Shown here piece after piece: positions 18,586-29,231 of a DNA stretch of 64,000 nucleotides. The DNA lies in assembly GCF_964030975.1 (NCBI RefSeq), contig NZ_CAXIQH010000001.1, positions 186,001-250,000 of the forward strand, given 5' to 3'. Positions within the stretch are counted from its first letter, which is position 1; each line of letters starts with the position of its first letter. The notes beneath the pieces were generated by a model. The model ran no database searches and was not told the DNA's origin. It saw only the letters and a list, made by a program, of their open reading frames with translations. The stretch is from Tisiphia sp964030975. Its GTDB lineage: Bacteria > Pseudomonadota > Alphaproteobacteria > Rickettsiales > Rickettsiaceae. A program made the translations under genes and the position numbers.

Positions 18586-20231
18586 ATGAAAAAGCCAAAA
18601 GTAGCGACCTTAAGTGCTGAGGAACGAGAAGAACTAATACAACATATTAAGGCAAGTTCATTAACAGGAGATGATCAGCAAGCGGTGATAGAACTTGTGA
18701 AATTTTGTAACGAACTAATAGACAAGCTAGCATCATCAAACATCAGTATAAATAAGCTTAAGGAGATGATGATTGGTTTTAAGGCAGATAACAAAAAAAA
18801 GATAGTTCAGATTCATTAAAAGAACCACCGAGTGAATCTGATAATAAGAATGGTGGTAATGAAGAAGAGTACGATGAGTCCAAGAAGAGAGATCGCAGTA
18901 ATTGGCAAGGTAAATATGGATTTGATGATTATCAGGATGCGAATACCAGCTATTTATCTCCTGAGAATTTTTGTAGTGGTGATAGCTGTCCTCACTGTGA
19001 TAATGGTAAACTCTATAATAGTGAAGCTAGAAAATTGCTACAATTTACAGGTAATGCTCCAATTACAGTCAACAGATATGTAAAGAAAACGTTACGCTGT
19101 AATGCTTGCGATTATACAGTTATGAACAATAAAAATATCAACAAATGGACAAATAGTAGCAAAAGTGCAATAGTGTTACAAAAGACCTACGGTACTCCCT
19201 TCTATCGTTTATCTAGGTTGCAAAGTTTAAGCGGGGTTCCTGTATCCCATAGCTCGTTGTGGCAACAATATTTAGATGTTTGGCAAGAAGGTGGTGGAGC
19301 TGAAATTTACAGGGTATTATTGGAAATGGCTGCCGAATGTAGTTCACTGAACCTTGATGATACTAGAGCCAGGATTTTAGAAATTACTGTAGCCAATAAA
19401 AAATTACGTACTCAAAATAAGAAAGGACGCAGCTGTTATACCACTACTATATGTGCTAAAACTACAAATAATGAGGTGATAGTTTTATATTTTACCGGTA
19501 ATAAGCATGGCGGGGAAAATATTGGTAACGTACTAAAGAATCGTAAGAATAGGACTGATTCTATTCATTTAATGACTGATGCAAGTAACAATAATAACCC
19601 GGTATTATCAGAAGCAGATAAAGAATTACTGGCAATAATAGTGATGATCAATTGTTTGTCACATGGGCAGAGAAAATTTACAGAGAATGAACCATATTAC
19701 CCTGAAGAATGCGGATATTTTCTCAAACAGACTGGTGGGATTTACCATAATGAACATCAATGTAAAGAGATGAGCCTTGAGGAAAAGCTGAAGTACCATC
19801 AGGAACATAGCAGTAAATATATAGAAAACATATATAACAAAATAGACGAATTATTTAACGACAAGAAAGTTGAGCCTAATAGTAGGTTTGGGCAAGCTAT
19901 GAAATATTGGTTAAATAATAAAGAAGGTTTGACGCAATTTTTGAAAATTCCAGTTAGCAGTCTTGATAATAATTGGGCTGAGAGGTCACTACGTACCATT
20001 ATTTTACAAAGGAAGAATTCATTATTCTTTAAAACAATCAATAGTGCTGAGATACATAGTGGTCTGTATAGTATAGTAAAGACTTGTAGTGAGAACGAGA
20101 TCAATGCCTTTAAATATTTAAATTGGCTGCAAGAGCAGAGCAGCAAAGCAAAGAAGCATCCTACGAATTATACGCCTTTTGCCTATGCAAGATATATAAA
20201 TAATACGGAATTAATCGAGACGGCAGCTTAA
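18586..20231 (+). CDS. tnpC: IS66 transposase TnpC, copy B, read by -1 frameshift
   Basis: Same protein as copy A. The first frame is 18586-18819, the second runs to 20231, and they are linked by a -1 slip at the A-AAA-AAG heptamer near 18793-18800. Zinc-ribbon cysteines and DDE motifs are intact. Confidence 0.85.
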
Positions 20232-20581
20232 ATGACAGGAAGCCAATCATTAGAGAGTTTGGCAGAACTAGGATCACCATTATGAATAAGAATGTGTAAG
20301 GTTCTATAACAAATCTGATAAGATGAATTATCAGATGGGGAAAGTTTTGCCGTAAATTTACCTTTGGATAGGCGTTTAGAGCATAACCAAAAGCCTTGAC
20401 CATCAAAGGACAAAATTTTAATGGCAGTTCTGTTTTTATTATAGAATAAAAACAAGGAACCATTAAGAGGGTTGGAAGAAAGTTTTTGTCTGCAAACAGC
20501 TATTAAACCATCGATACCCTTACGAAAGTCGATGGCAATAGTGGCAACAAAAATAACTGACTGAGGGGTTAGTTGCAGCAT
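20228..20581 (-). CDS. tnpB: IS66 accessory protein TnpB, copy B
   Basis: Identical in sequence to the 117-residue TnpB of copy A, with the IDFRKGIDGL and DGQGFW motifs. Its end overlaps the end of tnpC by 4 bp. Confidence 0.87.
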   Translation of the reverse strand: MLQLTPQSVIFVATIAIDFRKGIDGLIAVCRQKLSSNPLNGSLFLFYNKNRTAIKILSFDGQGFWLCSKRLSKGKFTAKLSPSDNSSYQICYRTLHILIHNGDPSSAKLSNDWLPVI

Positions 20582-20958
20582 AGAAATGTCTGAATTATGA
20601 TTTTTGGATCCAATGTTTGGATAATAAGCTTGGTACCATTTGGTTTAATAATGTGGCAAGTGTAGTAATTTTGTTTGGGAGTAGCCACAGGATCAGTATC
20701 TATAGAATTTACTAGTTGAAATGGAAGGAAATTAATATCTTGTTGCAGTTTTGCTGCAAGTATACGTTGAATTGAACTAATTATTGTTTTATTAATATTG
20801 AGATGTTTGGCTATATCTTTGCAAGAATAGTGATGGAGTAGCTGGCGAACTAATTCCTTTAGATGGTTTGGTATGGGATCAAACTTGTTAGTTTTAGTTT
20901 GACGCCAGGCTTTAAATTGCTGAGCTACTTGCTCAATAGTAATTGATGGTATTTGCAT
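20569..20958 (-). CDS. tnpA: IS66 accessory protein TnpA-like, copy B (subtype 1)
   Basis: 129 residues, same as copy A, including the short segment derived from the element's own terminus at about codon 65. Overlaps tnpB by 13 bp. Confidence 0.74.
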   Translation of the reverse strand: MQIPSITIEQVAQQFKAWRQTKTNKFDPIPNHLKELVRQLLHHYSCKDIAKHLNINKTIISSIQRILAAKLQQDINFLPFQLVNSIDTDPVATPKQNYYTCHIIKPNGTKLIIQTLDPKIIIQTFLCCN

Positions 20959-21039
20959 AGTAGGAACCCAAATTTATAAAATAAATTTTATACTAACAAA
21001 AAAATTAGATAGAGTTATGCAGTTTTGCTGCAAGTATAC

Positions 21040-21348
21040 AACTATTCTGATTTAACGCACCAATAAAACTTGTTCTTTCACTACGTTTTCCCGATTTACT
21101 CCCATTACAACGACTTCCTTTCATTGACCATCCATATTCATATGATTCATTATCATTTATGCCCGCTTCATCAAGATAAACACGTCTCTCTATCGGCACT
21201 TTTTCTAATTCACTGAGAAAATCTTGTCGCTTTCCTTCATCTCTTTCTTTATACGCATATGTCTTTTTTTTCGAGTAATGTTGAGTTTCTTTAAAGCTCG
21301 GCTGATAGTCATTATACTTGCAACATTATCTAATTCTTTTGCTATTTC
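21040..21348 (-). pseudogene. IS630-family transposase, copy b, middle fragment
   Basis: Read on the - strand, the fragment starts GAAATAGCAAAAGAATTAG (transposase residues EIAKELDN) and continues past RVYLDEAGIND and GKRSER to GALNQNS, where IS66 copy B begins. Its first 8 bp, GAAATAGC, are the same as the last 8 bp of the IS630 5' half at 48925-48932. The two fragments are halves of one IS630 split by an IS66 insertion. Confidence 0.88.
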
Positions 21349-21429
21349 GTATACTTGCAGCAAAACTGCATAACTCTATCTAATTTTTTTGTTAGTATAA
21401 AATTTATTTTATACATTTGGGTTCCTACT

Positions 21430-21855
21430 ATGCAAATACCATCAATTACTGTTGAGCAAGTAGCTCAGCAATTTAAAGCCTGGCGTCAAACTAAAACTAA
21501 CAAGTTTGATCCCATACCAAACCATCTAAAGGAATTAGTTCGCCAGCTACTCCATCACTATTCTTGCAAAGATATAGCCAAACATCTCAATATTAATAAA
21601 ACAATAATTAGTTCAATTCAACAAGCCCATCAACCTTCCCTCAAAACTTCTCCTACCTCAACTTCAAATAAAGTTCTACAACACGATATTAATTTTCTCC
21701 CATTTCAACTAGTAAATTCTATAGATACTGATCCTGTGGCTACTCCCAAACAAAATTACTACACTTGCCACATTATTAAGCCAAATGGTACCAAGCTTAT
21801 TATTCAAACACTAGAGCTAAAAACCATAATTCAAACATTTCTATGCTGCAACTAA
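21430..21855 (+). CDS. tnpA: IS66 accessory protein TnpA-like, copy C (subtype 2)
   Basis: 141 residues from the ATG at 21430, which follows GGGTTCCTACT. The upstream in-frame extension lies in the terminal repeat and is unlikely to be used. It has the same helix-turn-helix as subtype 1 but keeps the segment QAHQPSLKTSPTSTSNKVLQ after it, probably the ancestral form. Confidence 0.75.
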   Translation: MQIPSITVEQVAQQFKAWRQTKTNKFDPIPNHLKELVRQLLHHYSCKDIAKHLNINKTIISSIQQAHQPSLKTSPTSTSNKVLQHDINFLPFQLVNSIDTDPVATPKQNYYTCHIIKPNGTKLIIQTLELKTIIQTFLCCN

Positions 21856-22196
21856 CCCCTCAGTCAGTTATTTTTGTTGCCACTATTGCCATCGACTTTC
21901 GTAAGGGTATCGATGGTTTAATAGCTGTTTGCAGACAAAAACTTTCTTCCAACCCTCTTAATGGTTCCTTGTTTTTATTCTATAATAAAAACAGAACTGC
22001 CATTAAAATTTTGTCCTTTGACGGTCAAGGCTTTTGGTTATGCTCTAAACGCCTATCCAAAGGTAAATTTACGGCAAAACTTTCCCCATCTGATAATTCA
22101 TCTTATCAGATTTGTTATAGAACCTTACACATTCTTATTCATAATGGCGATCCTAGTTCTGCCAAACTCTCCAATGATTGGCTTCCTGTCATTTAA
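21843..22196 (+). CDS. tnpB: IS66 accessory protein TnpB, copy C
   Basis: 117-residue TnpB, identical at protein level to the other copies. Overlaps tnpA by 13 bp and the convergent tnpC stop by 4 bp. Confidence 0.87.
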   Translation: MLQLTPQSVIFVATIAIDFRKGIDGLIAVCRQKLSSNPLNGSLFLFYNKNRTAIKILSFDGQGFWLCSKRLSKGKFTAKLSPSDNSSYQICYRTLHILIHNGDPSSAKLSNDWLPVI

Positions 22197-23838
22197 GCTG
22201 CCGTCTCGATTAATTCCGTATTATTTATATATCTTGCATAGGCAAAAGGTGTATAATTCGTAGGATGCTTCTTTGCTTTGCTACTCTGCTCTTGCAGCCA
22301 ATTTAAATATTTAAATGCATTGATCCCGTTCTCACTACAAGTCTTTACTATACTATACAGACCACTATGTATCTCAGCACTATTGATTGTTTTAAAGAAT
22401 AATGAATTCTTCCTTTGTAAAATAATGGTACGTAGTGACCTCTCAGCCCAATTATTATCAAGACTGCTAACTGGAATTTTCAAAAATTGCGTCAAACCTT
22501 CTTTATTATTTAACCAATATTTCATAGCTTGCCCAAACCTACTATTAGGCTCAACTTTCTTGTCGTTAAATAATTCGTCTATTTTGTTATATATGTTTTC
22601 TATATATTTACTGCTATGTTCCTGATGGTACTTCAGCTTTTCCTCAAGGCTCATCTCTTTACATTGATGTTCATTATGGTAAATCCCACCAGTTTGTTTG
22701 AGAAAATATCCGCATTCTTCAGGATAGTATGGTTCATTATCTGTAAATTTCCTCTGTCCATGTGATAAACAGTTGATCATAATTATTATTGCTAGTAATT
22801 CTTTATCTGCTTCTGATAATACTGGGTTATTATTGTTACTTGCATCAGTCATTAAATGAATAGAATCAGTCCTATTCTTACGATTCTTTAGTACGTTACC
22901 AATATTTTCCCCGCCATGCTTATTACCGGTAAAATATAAAACTATCACCTCATTATTGGCAGTCTTAGCACATATAGTAGTGGTATAACAGCTGCGTCCT
23001 TTCTTATTTTGAGTACGTAATTTTTTATTGGCTACAGTAATTTCTAAAATTCTAGCTCTAGTATCATCAAGATTCAGTGAGCTACATTCGGCAGCCATTT
23101 CCAATAATACCCTGTAAATTTCAGCTCCACCACCTTCTTGCCAAACATCTAAATATTGTTGCCACAACGAGCTATATGATACAGGAACCCCGCTTAAACT
23201 TTGCAACCTAGATAAACGATAGAAGGGAGTACCGTAGGTCTTTTGTAACACTATTGCACTTTTGCTACTATTTGTCCATTTGTTGATATTCTTATTGTTC
23301 ATAACTGTATAATCGCAAGCATTACAGCGTAACGTTTTCTTTACATATCTGTTGACTGTAATTGGAGCATTACCTGTAAATTGTAGCAATTTTCTAGCTT
23401 CACTATTATAGAGTTTACCATTATCACAGTGAGGACAGCTATCACCACTACAAAAATTCTCAGGAGCTAAATAGCTGGTATTTGCATCCTGATAATCATC
23501 AAATCCATATTTACCTTGCCAATTACTGCGATCTCTCTTCTTGGACTCATCGTACTCTTCTTCATTACCACCATTCTTATTATCAGATTCACTCGGTGGT
23601 TCTTTTAATGAATCTGAACTATCTTTTTTTTGTTATCTGCCTTAAAACCAATCATCATCTCCTTAAGCTTATTTATACTGATGTTTGATGATGCTAGCTT
23701 GTCTATTAGTTCGTTACAAAATTTCACAAGTTCTATCACCGCTTGCTGATCATCTCCTGTTAATGAACTTGCCTTAATATGTTGTATTAGTTCTTCTCGT
23801 TCCTCAGCACTTAAGGTCGCTACTTTTGGCTTTTTCAT
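22193..23838 (-). CDS. tnpC: IS66 transposase TnpC, copy C, read by -1 frameshift
   Basis: First frame 23605-23838, second frame from the A-AAA-AAG slip near 23625 to the stop at 22193. It differs from copies A and B by a few substitutions (for example SYSSLW for SHSSLW) and matches copy D. Confidence 0.85.
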
Positions 23839-23985
23839 TTTGATTCATTCATTACGTTTAATAATTGAAATGTTATAGTATAACTGATAGTTTTTCAACC
23901 AGTTTTTTTACTAATCGGTGATATTTGCATAGTAGGAACCCAAATTTATAAAATAAATTCATACTACCAAAAAAATTTAATAGAG

Positions 23986-24168
23986 TTATGCAGTTTTGCT
24001 GCAAGTATACATTAAATTAACTAATTTATTCAGTGTTTCAGTAATATTTTTTTTAATTATTACCTCTCCCTTGGATTTTTTTGATCCTAGCTCGTCTAAC
24101 TCGACTTCAAGGAGAGAAACTATCTTAGTAATAAAACTATATAATGTGGCAATTGTGTCGTTTGTCAT
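23986..24168 (-). pseudogene. Truncated copy of the 90-residue portal-linked protein
   Basis: The first 52 codons (to NKLVNL) equal those of the intact gene at 52753-53025. IS66 copy C replaces the rest. The start ATG overlaps the portal stop (ATGA). It is rich in acidic and lysine residues and of unknown function; its location suggests a head-assembly or accessory role. Confidence 0.7.
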
Positions 24169-25331
24169 AATCTATCTCCACCATCTATAGGCTTCAGACC
24201 GACAAGAGACCTTTTCTCGTTTAAAGTCATAAAACTAGCATTAGAGATTTTAGCCCATAAATTCTCACGTTTTTCGGTCAATGCTGAAATACTATCACGA
24301 TCAAAATCAATAATAATCTCCTCTTGATACCAGTGTGACAACCAGTTACCTAAAGCATCTGATAATTTATCAAGCAACGGAATTAACGTCTCTTCCCACA
24401 GAGCTAATCTAGCTTCTTGCATATTACTATAAGTATTATCACCATTAATACCTAGCAATTGAGGGGGGATACCAAAAGCCAAAGCTATCTCCCTAGCTGC
24501 AGAATTTTTTGCCTCAATAAAATCCATATCTTTTGGATTAATACTCATTTCTTGCCAATCAAGCCCACCTTCTAAAAGAAGAGGCTTACCAGAATTATTA
24601 CTACTGGTAAATTTCTCGGTAAGTTGCTCATGTAGCCTATCAAACTGTTCATCACTAAGATAACCATTCGTTTCTTTGACTATCAATGCTCCACTTGGAC
24701 GAGCACCATTCCTCAGTAAAGAACTATTCCAACTAGTAGCTTGTGAATGCAAATCAATTGATAAGGAAGCTGCATCAAGACAAGATAGCCCATAATAACA
24801 GTTAGTAGGATGATAATTCTTCAAATGTAACACCTTACTCATTCGATCAATTGGTGAAATAGGATAAATTTTTTCTCCACTACTACTCATATATCGGTAC
24901 GCTACTGGGGAATTCCTTTCTAACACTAATTCAGTTGAATTGGCAGGTAATAAGTAAATCTCTCGGGGACGATTATTTATTGATGTTGCTAAAATATAAG
25001 CATTACCATATAACAGCTTACTTGCTATCACTTCACCAAAGAAATCTGCTCCGGCTTTTTCTGGATTAGGTTTTTTCAATAAATTATAAACAGGATGATT
25101 TGGCATTTTCTCCAAAGAACCTCGATTATTTTTATTAACTATCCAGGGGACATGACTTGCTGACTGGGCTATTAAATTCACACATCGATAAACTATAACA
25201 TTTCGACGATACGCCTCTATCCCAACTTTCACATCCCTAAATTCTGAATTCCCTAAATTAGTAAAATCAATAAATGTATGTGATTTACAATTCTTGGCTT
25301 TAAAAACTTTTTTAAGATATTTTGTTATCAT
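24165..25331 (-). CDS. HK97-type phage portal protein (GTA-like)
   Basis: About 388 residues, the usual length for HK97-family portals, which form the ring at the capsid vertex through which DNA enters. Family features are VIVYRCVNLIAQSASHVPW near the N-terminus, the KPNPEKAGADFFGEVIASKLLYGNAYI segment, and the C-terminal IALAFGIPPQLLGINGDNTYSNMQEARLALWEETLIPLL. An ATG at 25331 preceded by AGGTGAG is preferred over the in-frame GTG 6 bp upstream. The last 123 codons are duplicated at 52388-52756. Similar portals occur in rickettsial gene-transfer-agent remnants; a defective prophage is an equal possibility. Confidence 0.85.
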   Translation of the reverse strand: MITKYLKKVFKAKNCKSHTFIDFTNLGNSEFRDVKVGIEAYRRNVIVYRCVNLIAQSASHVPWIVNKNNRGSLEKMPNHPVYNLLKKPNPEKAGADFFGEVIASKLLYGNAYILATSINNRPREIYLLPANSTELVLERNSPVAYRYMSSSGEKIYPISPIDRMSKVLHLKNYHPTNCYYGLSCLDAASLSIDLHSQATSWNSSLLRNGARPSGALIVKETNGYLSDEQFDRLHEQLTEKFTSSNNSGKPLLLEGGLDWQEMSINPKDMDFIEAKNSAAREIALAFGIPPQLLGINGDNTYSNMQEARLALWEETLIPLLDKLSDALGNWLSHWYQEEIIIDFDRDSISALTEKRENLWAKISNASFMTLNEKRSLVGLKPIDGGDRL

Positions 25332-25358
25332 ACTCACCTAAAATAAATTTCTTGTAAT

Positions 25359-25905
25359 TATAGCTAACCCGATTAGTATTTAATCATAATAAACTGGCGT
25401 CATTGCGAGGAGATCATAAGATCGACGAAGCAGTCCTGTTTTGTGTTAACCTTGCGAACGCAGCTATCTAGATTCCCGCCTACGCGGGAATGACAATAAA
25501 ACTGTAATGTCATACCTGCGAACGCAGGTATCTAGACTCCCGCCATTCTAAAACATTAATGGGTTAGTTCTATTTACTTATAACATTATTTTATAGCTGC
25601 ACTAAGTGTTGACGCATAAATATTTGTCAAATATTTAAATTTTTAAATTGAATTACATGCTAATCACTTTTATGGATTGCTTTGTCGACCTACGGCCTTC
25701 TCGCAATGACGCTTTGCTAAAAGTACTTTCGTCATTGCGAGACCACGCAATGGTCGTGGCAATCCATTTTTGGTTACTTTTATGGATTGCTTTGTCGCTA
25801 CTGTAAGTAGCTCCTCGCAATGACGGTGGCACCCTTGTTGATAAAACTATTTGTGGGTAAAAGTAGGCTCGCAATGGTGGAGTAATGTTAGTCGGGTTAG
25901 CTATA
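25359..25905. repeat. R1 MITE with internal R2 modules, between two genes
   Basis: It starts TATAGCTAACCCGATTAG at 25359 and ends GTCGGGTTAGCTATA at 25905, good terminal inverted repeats. Inside are R1 arms (25398-25437, 25670-25826) and R2 hairpins (about 25440-25545, stems TTCCCGCC / GCGGGAA). Together with the remaining bases to 26039 this fills the gap before the oxidoreductase gene. No gene is supported. Confidence 0.75.
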
Positions 25906-26039
25906 AAGAGAAATGTTCACAACAAACTTAGTAAAATTGCTTGTCATTTTGTTTCCATTATATTAAAGTATACCATTACATTGCTCTAAATATAAGTTAG
26001 GGTAGTATTAACGATAACAATTTTATCAAGGCAGTTATC

Positions 26040-27215
26040 ATGTTTAACGTTCTTAAGTATTTTAAATATTCGTTTACAACTATTTTTTTGATAGTGCCAA
26101 TGCTTGCTTGTGCCAACATAGAACCCAAATATGAGGTCAGAAATATTACTCCGCCAAATTTAGAGGAAGCTCATCTTGGAGAAAAGATATCGTGCCATCG
26201 TCCTATGAGACATGGGGCACCTAATATGAGCGTTGAACGCCAGGGTAATAAAATTATCGCTAATAATTATGGTCATGGAGGTAGTGGTTGGACATTAGGA
26301 CCAGGCTCAGCACACTATGTTAATCGGTTGCTTGAACAATCAAAATATTCTTCAGACCTTAAAAAATCAACAGCTATAACAATCATTGGTGCTGGAGTTT
26401 TAGGATTATACACTGCTTATGATTTGGTAGAGAATGGTTATACAGATATAACGATCGTTGCTGACCGTTATGATCATTTAACTTCACACAATGCTGGTGG
26501 ATTGCTCGCACCAGTATCTATGGACAATAATCATAAGATGGAAAAAGTTATTAATAAAATAGGTGTTGATGCTTATAAATTTTATGAACAAATAGCAAAG
26601 AATGCTAACCCATACATTAAGAAGGGAGCAATTATTACTCCATCTTATTTTGAGAATAGGAAGTCATCAGATTTAGAACCTTATGTTGTCGCTAAAGTTA
26701 TGAAGCCGGCAAAAGACGTTATTCTTGACTTTGGTAATGGAACCACCCGCAAAATGGTTGTTTATGATGATGGTATCTTCATGGATACGGCTACTCTGAT
26801 GACAGAATTAACAGATTACTTAAAACCTAAGGTAAAGTTTGTACAAAAGAAAATTACTGCATTTTCTGAAATTGATACTAAATATATCATTAATTGTACT
26901 GGTCTCGGAGCAAAAGAGCTTAATAAAGATAATACGCTAGTTCCGGTGCAAGGACATTTAATTATGCTAAAAGACCAAAAACCACAAGATTTACAGTATA
27001 TGATTTTAGTATATTTACCGCATGGCAAAACTGAATCTGGACAAGATGTAGAACGGGCTTTTTATGTATTTCCTAAAAAGTTAGCAGGTAGTGGTTCTAA
27101 CGATATTGGGGTAATTGGTGGCACATTTATTGAAGGAGCAACACCAGATACACCGAATAATAAAGAATTTGATATTATGATAAAAAATGCTAAAGAATTT
27201 TACGGTATAAAATAA
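26040..27215 (+). CDS. Exported FAD-dependent oxidoreductase (D-amino-acid-oxidase fold)
   Basis: A 391-residue protein with an N-terminal hydrophobic signal (residues about 10-25, ending MLACANIEP), so probably exported. The dinucleotide-binding motif GAGVLG is at residues 117-122 (TIIGAGVLGLYTAYDLVENG), and a second part of the flavin fold is seen in HNAGGLLAPVSMDNNH. The C-terminal half has INCTGLGAKEL and VPVQGHLIML, typical of D-amino-acid/sarcosine oxidase-like enzymes that oxidise an amine with FAD. The substrate is unknown. About 90 residues precede the FAD fold and look like a separate N-terminal segment. The protein may be slightly short at its C-terminus. Confidence 0.75.
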   Translation: MFNVLKYFKYSFTTIFLIVPMLACANIEPKYEVRNITPPNLEEAHLGEKISCHRPMRHGAPNMSVERQGNKIIANNYGHGGSGWTLGPGSAHYVNRLLEQSKYSSDLKKSTAITIIGAGVLGLYTAYDLVENGYTDITIVADRYDHLTSHNAGGLLAPVSMDNNHKMEKVINKIGVDAYKFYEQIAKNANPYIKKGAIITPSYFENRKSSDLEPYVVAKVMKPAKDVILDFGNGTTRKMVVYDDGIFMDTATLMTELTDYLKPKVKFVQKKITAFSEIDTKYIINCTGLGAKELNKDNTLVPVQGHLIMLKDQKPQDLQYMILVYLPHGKTESGQDVERAFYVFPKKLAGSGSNDIGVIGGTFIEGATPDTPNNKEFDIMIKNAKEFYGIK

Positions 27216-27566
27216 GACGTCATTGCAAGGGGTGTGTAAGCACGACAAAGCAATTTGTAAGTTGTCATTCTTTAACTCTAGATACCTCTGCTTTCGCAGG
27301 TATGACATCACAGCTTTAGTGTCCATTCCCGCACTCCCTTGTCATTCCTGCGTAGGCAGGAATCTAGATACCTCTACTTACGCAGGTATGACAAGTTAAA
27401 CCTTGCGGTATGACACAAAACAGGATTGCTTCGTTGTAAGATGTCATTCCCGCGTAGGCGGGAACATAAAATAGAACTAAAAAGTCCTGATATTTTATAG
27501 ATTCCCGCCTACGCGGGAATGACATCTTTTCCGTTGGGTAAATGTTAGTCGGGTTAATTGTAAAAG
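27216..27566. repeat. R1/R2 repeat cluster
   Basis: An R1 half-unit (27218-27258) is followed by at least three R2-type hairpins (for example TCATTCCCGCGTAGGCGGGAA near 27443) and a terminal-repeat-like GTTAGTCGGGTTAATTGTA ending at about 27563. No gene is supported; short open frames here are repeat-derived. Confidence 0.7.
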
Positions 27567-27636
27567 CCAAATTCGCGTAAAATGGTTTAATGCAAGATGC
27601 ATTATATGTAAAAAATTTAAACAGTGAGTTATAATA

Positions 27637-28317
27637 ATGTCTGCTCAAATAATAGAATTGTTAATTTTTGCTGGAGTCGCTTTTTTTATTATAAATAGGT
27701 TAATTGCTACGCTTGGCACTACATCAGAGGATGATCCAGCTAAACACAAATCTTCCTTTTTTGGTGAAACAGCAATTAGAGACGTTACTTATACAGCAAA
27801 AACTGCTACTAGTGGTATTTTTAAGAAAAACACACCTCAGGTAAGCCCCTTCCCTATCAATCCTATGGAATTTGATGGGTTAATAGTTGACGAAAATTCT
27901 GTGGATATAATAGCTGGAATTCAAGCTATATCTGCTAAGCTTCCATCATTTCAAGCAAGAAAATTTTTGCATAGTGCAAAAGCAGCTTTTGAGCTGATCA
28001 TTGAAGCTTCTAATGATGACGATATTGAAGATTTACTAACATTGGTGGATAAAAGATATATAAAAGAATTTCATATTTTTTCTGAAACTTATGGAGAATT
28101 TGTTCATGGTAGCACATTAGATGCCAAAATTTCTGAAGCCTATACCTTTGCTAATAACATTTTTATAAAAGTATTATTCACGGGTAAAAAGATAACTAGT
28201 AAGATAAAAAACATGCAAGAAGAATGGACGTTCTCTAGAAGTCTTATCTCTAAAAACACAGATTGGTTTTTAACTAATGTTACTCGCCAAACAGCAGAGG
28301 GGCAACCAACTTTCTAG
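27637..28317 (+). CDS. Tim44-like domain protein
   Basis: A 226-residue protein with one N-terminal membrane segment (residues about 6-24), a low-complexity linker, and a C-terminal domain. Features include FLHSAKAAFELIIEA and the closing EEWTFSRSL...NTDWFLTNV signature of the Tim44-like family. In mitochondria Tim44 tethers Hsp70 to the import channel. In alphaproteobacteria the related protein is an inner-membrane protein of uncertain role, possibly in membrane-complex assembly. The 3' end overlaps the convergent gene by about 38 bp. Confidence 0.85.
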   Translation: MSAQIIELLIFAGVAFFIINRLIATLGTTSEDDPAKHKSSFFGETAIRDVTYTAKTATSGIFKKNTPQVSPFPINPMEFDGLIVDENSVDIIAGIQAISAKLPSFQARKFLHSAKAAFELIIEASNDDDIEDLLTLVDKRYIKEFHIFSETYGEFVHGSTLDAKISEAYTFANNIFIKVLFTGKKITSKIKNMQEEWTFSRSLISKNTDWFLTNVTRQTAEGQPTF

Positions 28318-28588
28318 CTTCTGCTGATTCACCAGTATAAATTATATTTTGGTAATTAAGTTTGATAGCAGTAAATAAAGCCGCGTGATCATTTTCTACA
28401 TTAACGATGATTTTTACGATTTGGGAGAATTCTTTGGTTAGTGTTTTAAAAATATAATCAAGCACTAGCATACCGTAATATCTCGTACTACCACTTTTAT
28501 TAGTTAAAATAACAGGATCGTGAAATTTAGACAAAAACTCTCGTGCATCACTTAAGTTTTCTATTGTATAAGATGTTGGATTTAACAT
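28280..28588 (-). CDS. Conserved-looking small protein of unknown function
   Basis: 102 residues with a regular alpha/beta pattern (VKIIVNVENDHAALFTAIKLNYQNIIYTG) that reads as a genuine folded protein. No membrane segment or motif is recognised. It converges on the Tim44-like gene with overlapping 3' ends. The C-terminus RKLVAPLLFGE is encoded within the overlap. A role near the Tim44-like protein is only a guess. Confidence 0.6.
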   Translation of the reverse strand: MLNPTSYTIENLSDAREFLSKFHDPVILTNKSGSTRYYGMLVLDYIFKTLTKEFSQIVKIIVNVENDHAALFTAIKLNYQNIIYTGESAEARKLVAPLLFGE

Positions 28589-29080
28589 TTTATGAACCTA
28601 TCTGTATTGGCACTATATCTAATCGGTTAAAGTTTTAGATAGCTTCACTAAATGGGTTAGCTATATAAATTTTGTAGTTCATAAGACCCATGCTCATGCT
28701 ATCACTTATAAAAATACGAGTCAATAGTTCTTGTTAATAACTCATGCTTGGCTCTACCCATAGTACCCTATATTTTTTATTCTATCGTAAAAATAGCAAA
28801 AAATTATAAGGATATTATGCTACACAAGCGTCATTGCGAGGAGTATGTAAGCACGACGAAGCAATTGTAAGTTGTCATTCTTAGCAACGGCGGGAATCTA
28901 GATACCTCTATAGTGAAACCTATTGAATTAGGTGACACAAACTTTGTGTTATACCTGCGAAAGCAGGTATCTAGATTCCCGCCGTTGCTAAGAATGACAA
29001 CTTACAATCGTTATGTTTTTATCACCTAATCCTATGGGCATAACTATAACAAAGAAATTATCTAGAACTTTAACGGGTTA
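28589..29080. repeat. Repeat cluster: R5 arm, R1 half, R2 and R3
   Basis: An R5 arm (CCATAGTACCCTATATTTTT from about 28759) is followed by an R1 half-unit (28830-28864), an R2 segment, then a full R3 MITE (28909-29048) and a terminal-repeat-like ACGGGTTAGCTATA ending near 29079. Four small repeat families lie end to end. No gene is supported here or in the following 150 bp. Confidence 0.7.
28909..29048 (-). repeat. R3 MITE, full copy
   Basis: TATAGTGAAACC to GGCATAACTATA, 140 bp, inserted in an R2 segment directly after GATACCTC. The central hairpin has the CAACGGCGG-type arm variant. Confidence 0.85.
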
Positions 29081-29231
29081 GCTATATATCGAGGTTAAAT
29101 TAGTTTAATTGTGGATGTTATATTGAAATAACAAGGAAATTGTGATATTTAGTCTTCCAAGACTGACAGTGCATTAAAACACAAAAGACTTTTTAGATAA
29201 CTGTCCAAAAAGATGGATATAACTCCTGAAT

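Larger units (their letters stand above)
18414..21039 (+). mobile_element. IS66-family element, copy B (2626 bp, subtype 1)
   Basis: Same length and gene set as copy A, in the opposite orientation. The left flank is IS630 copy a (sense), the right flank is a different IS630 piece in antisense. The 8-bp flanks AGTGAAAG and AACTATTC do not match, so this copy is also a recombination junction. Confidence 0.9.
21349..24010 (-). mobile_element. IS66-family element, copy C (2662 bp, subtype 2)
   Basis: Same termini as copies A and B but 36 bp longer, with an intact internal tnpA segment. The left flank is GCTATTTC (IS630 copy b, antisense), the right flank is inside the 90-residue gene next to the HK97-type portal. 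The left flank is the inverse complement of the left flank of copy D, evidence that C and D recombined. Confidence 0.92.

Noticed and set aside
27216..27566. Possible CRISPR array because of regularly recurring short palindromes
   Set aside because: Repeat units vary in length and arms, there are no uniform spacers, and the same units are scattered across the whole window. No cas genes are present.
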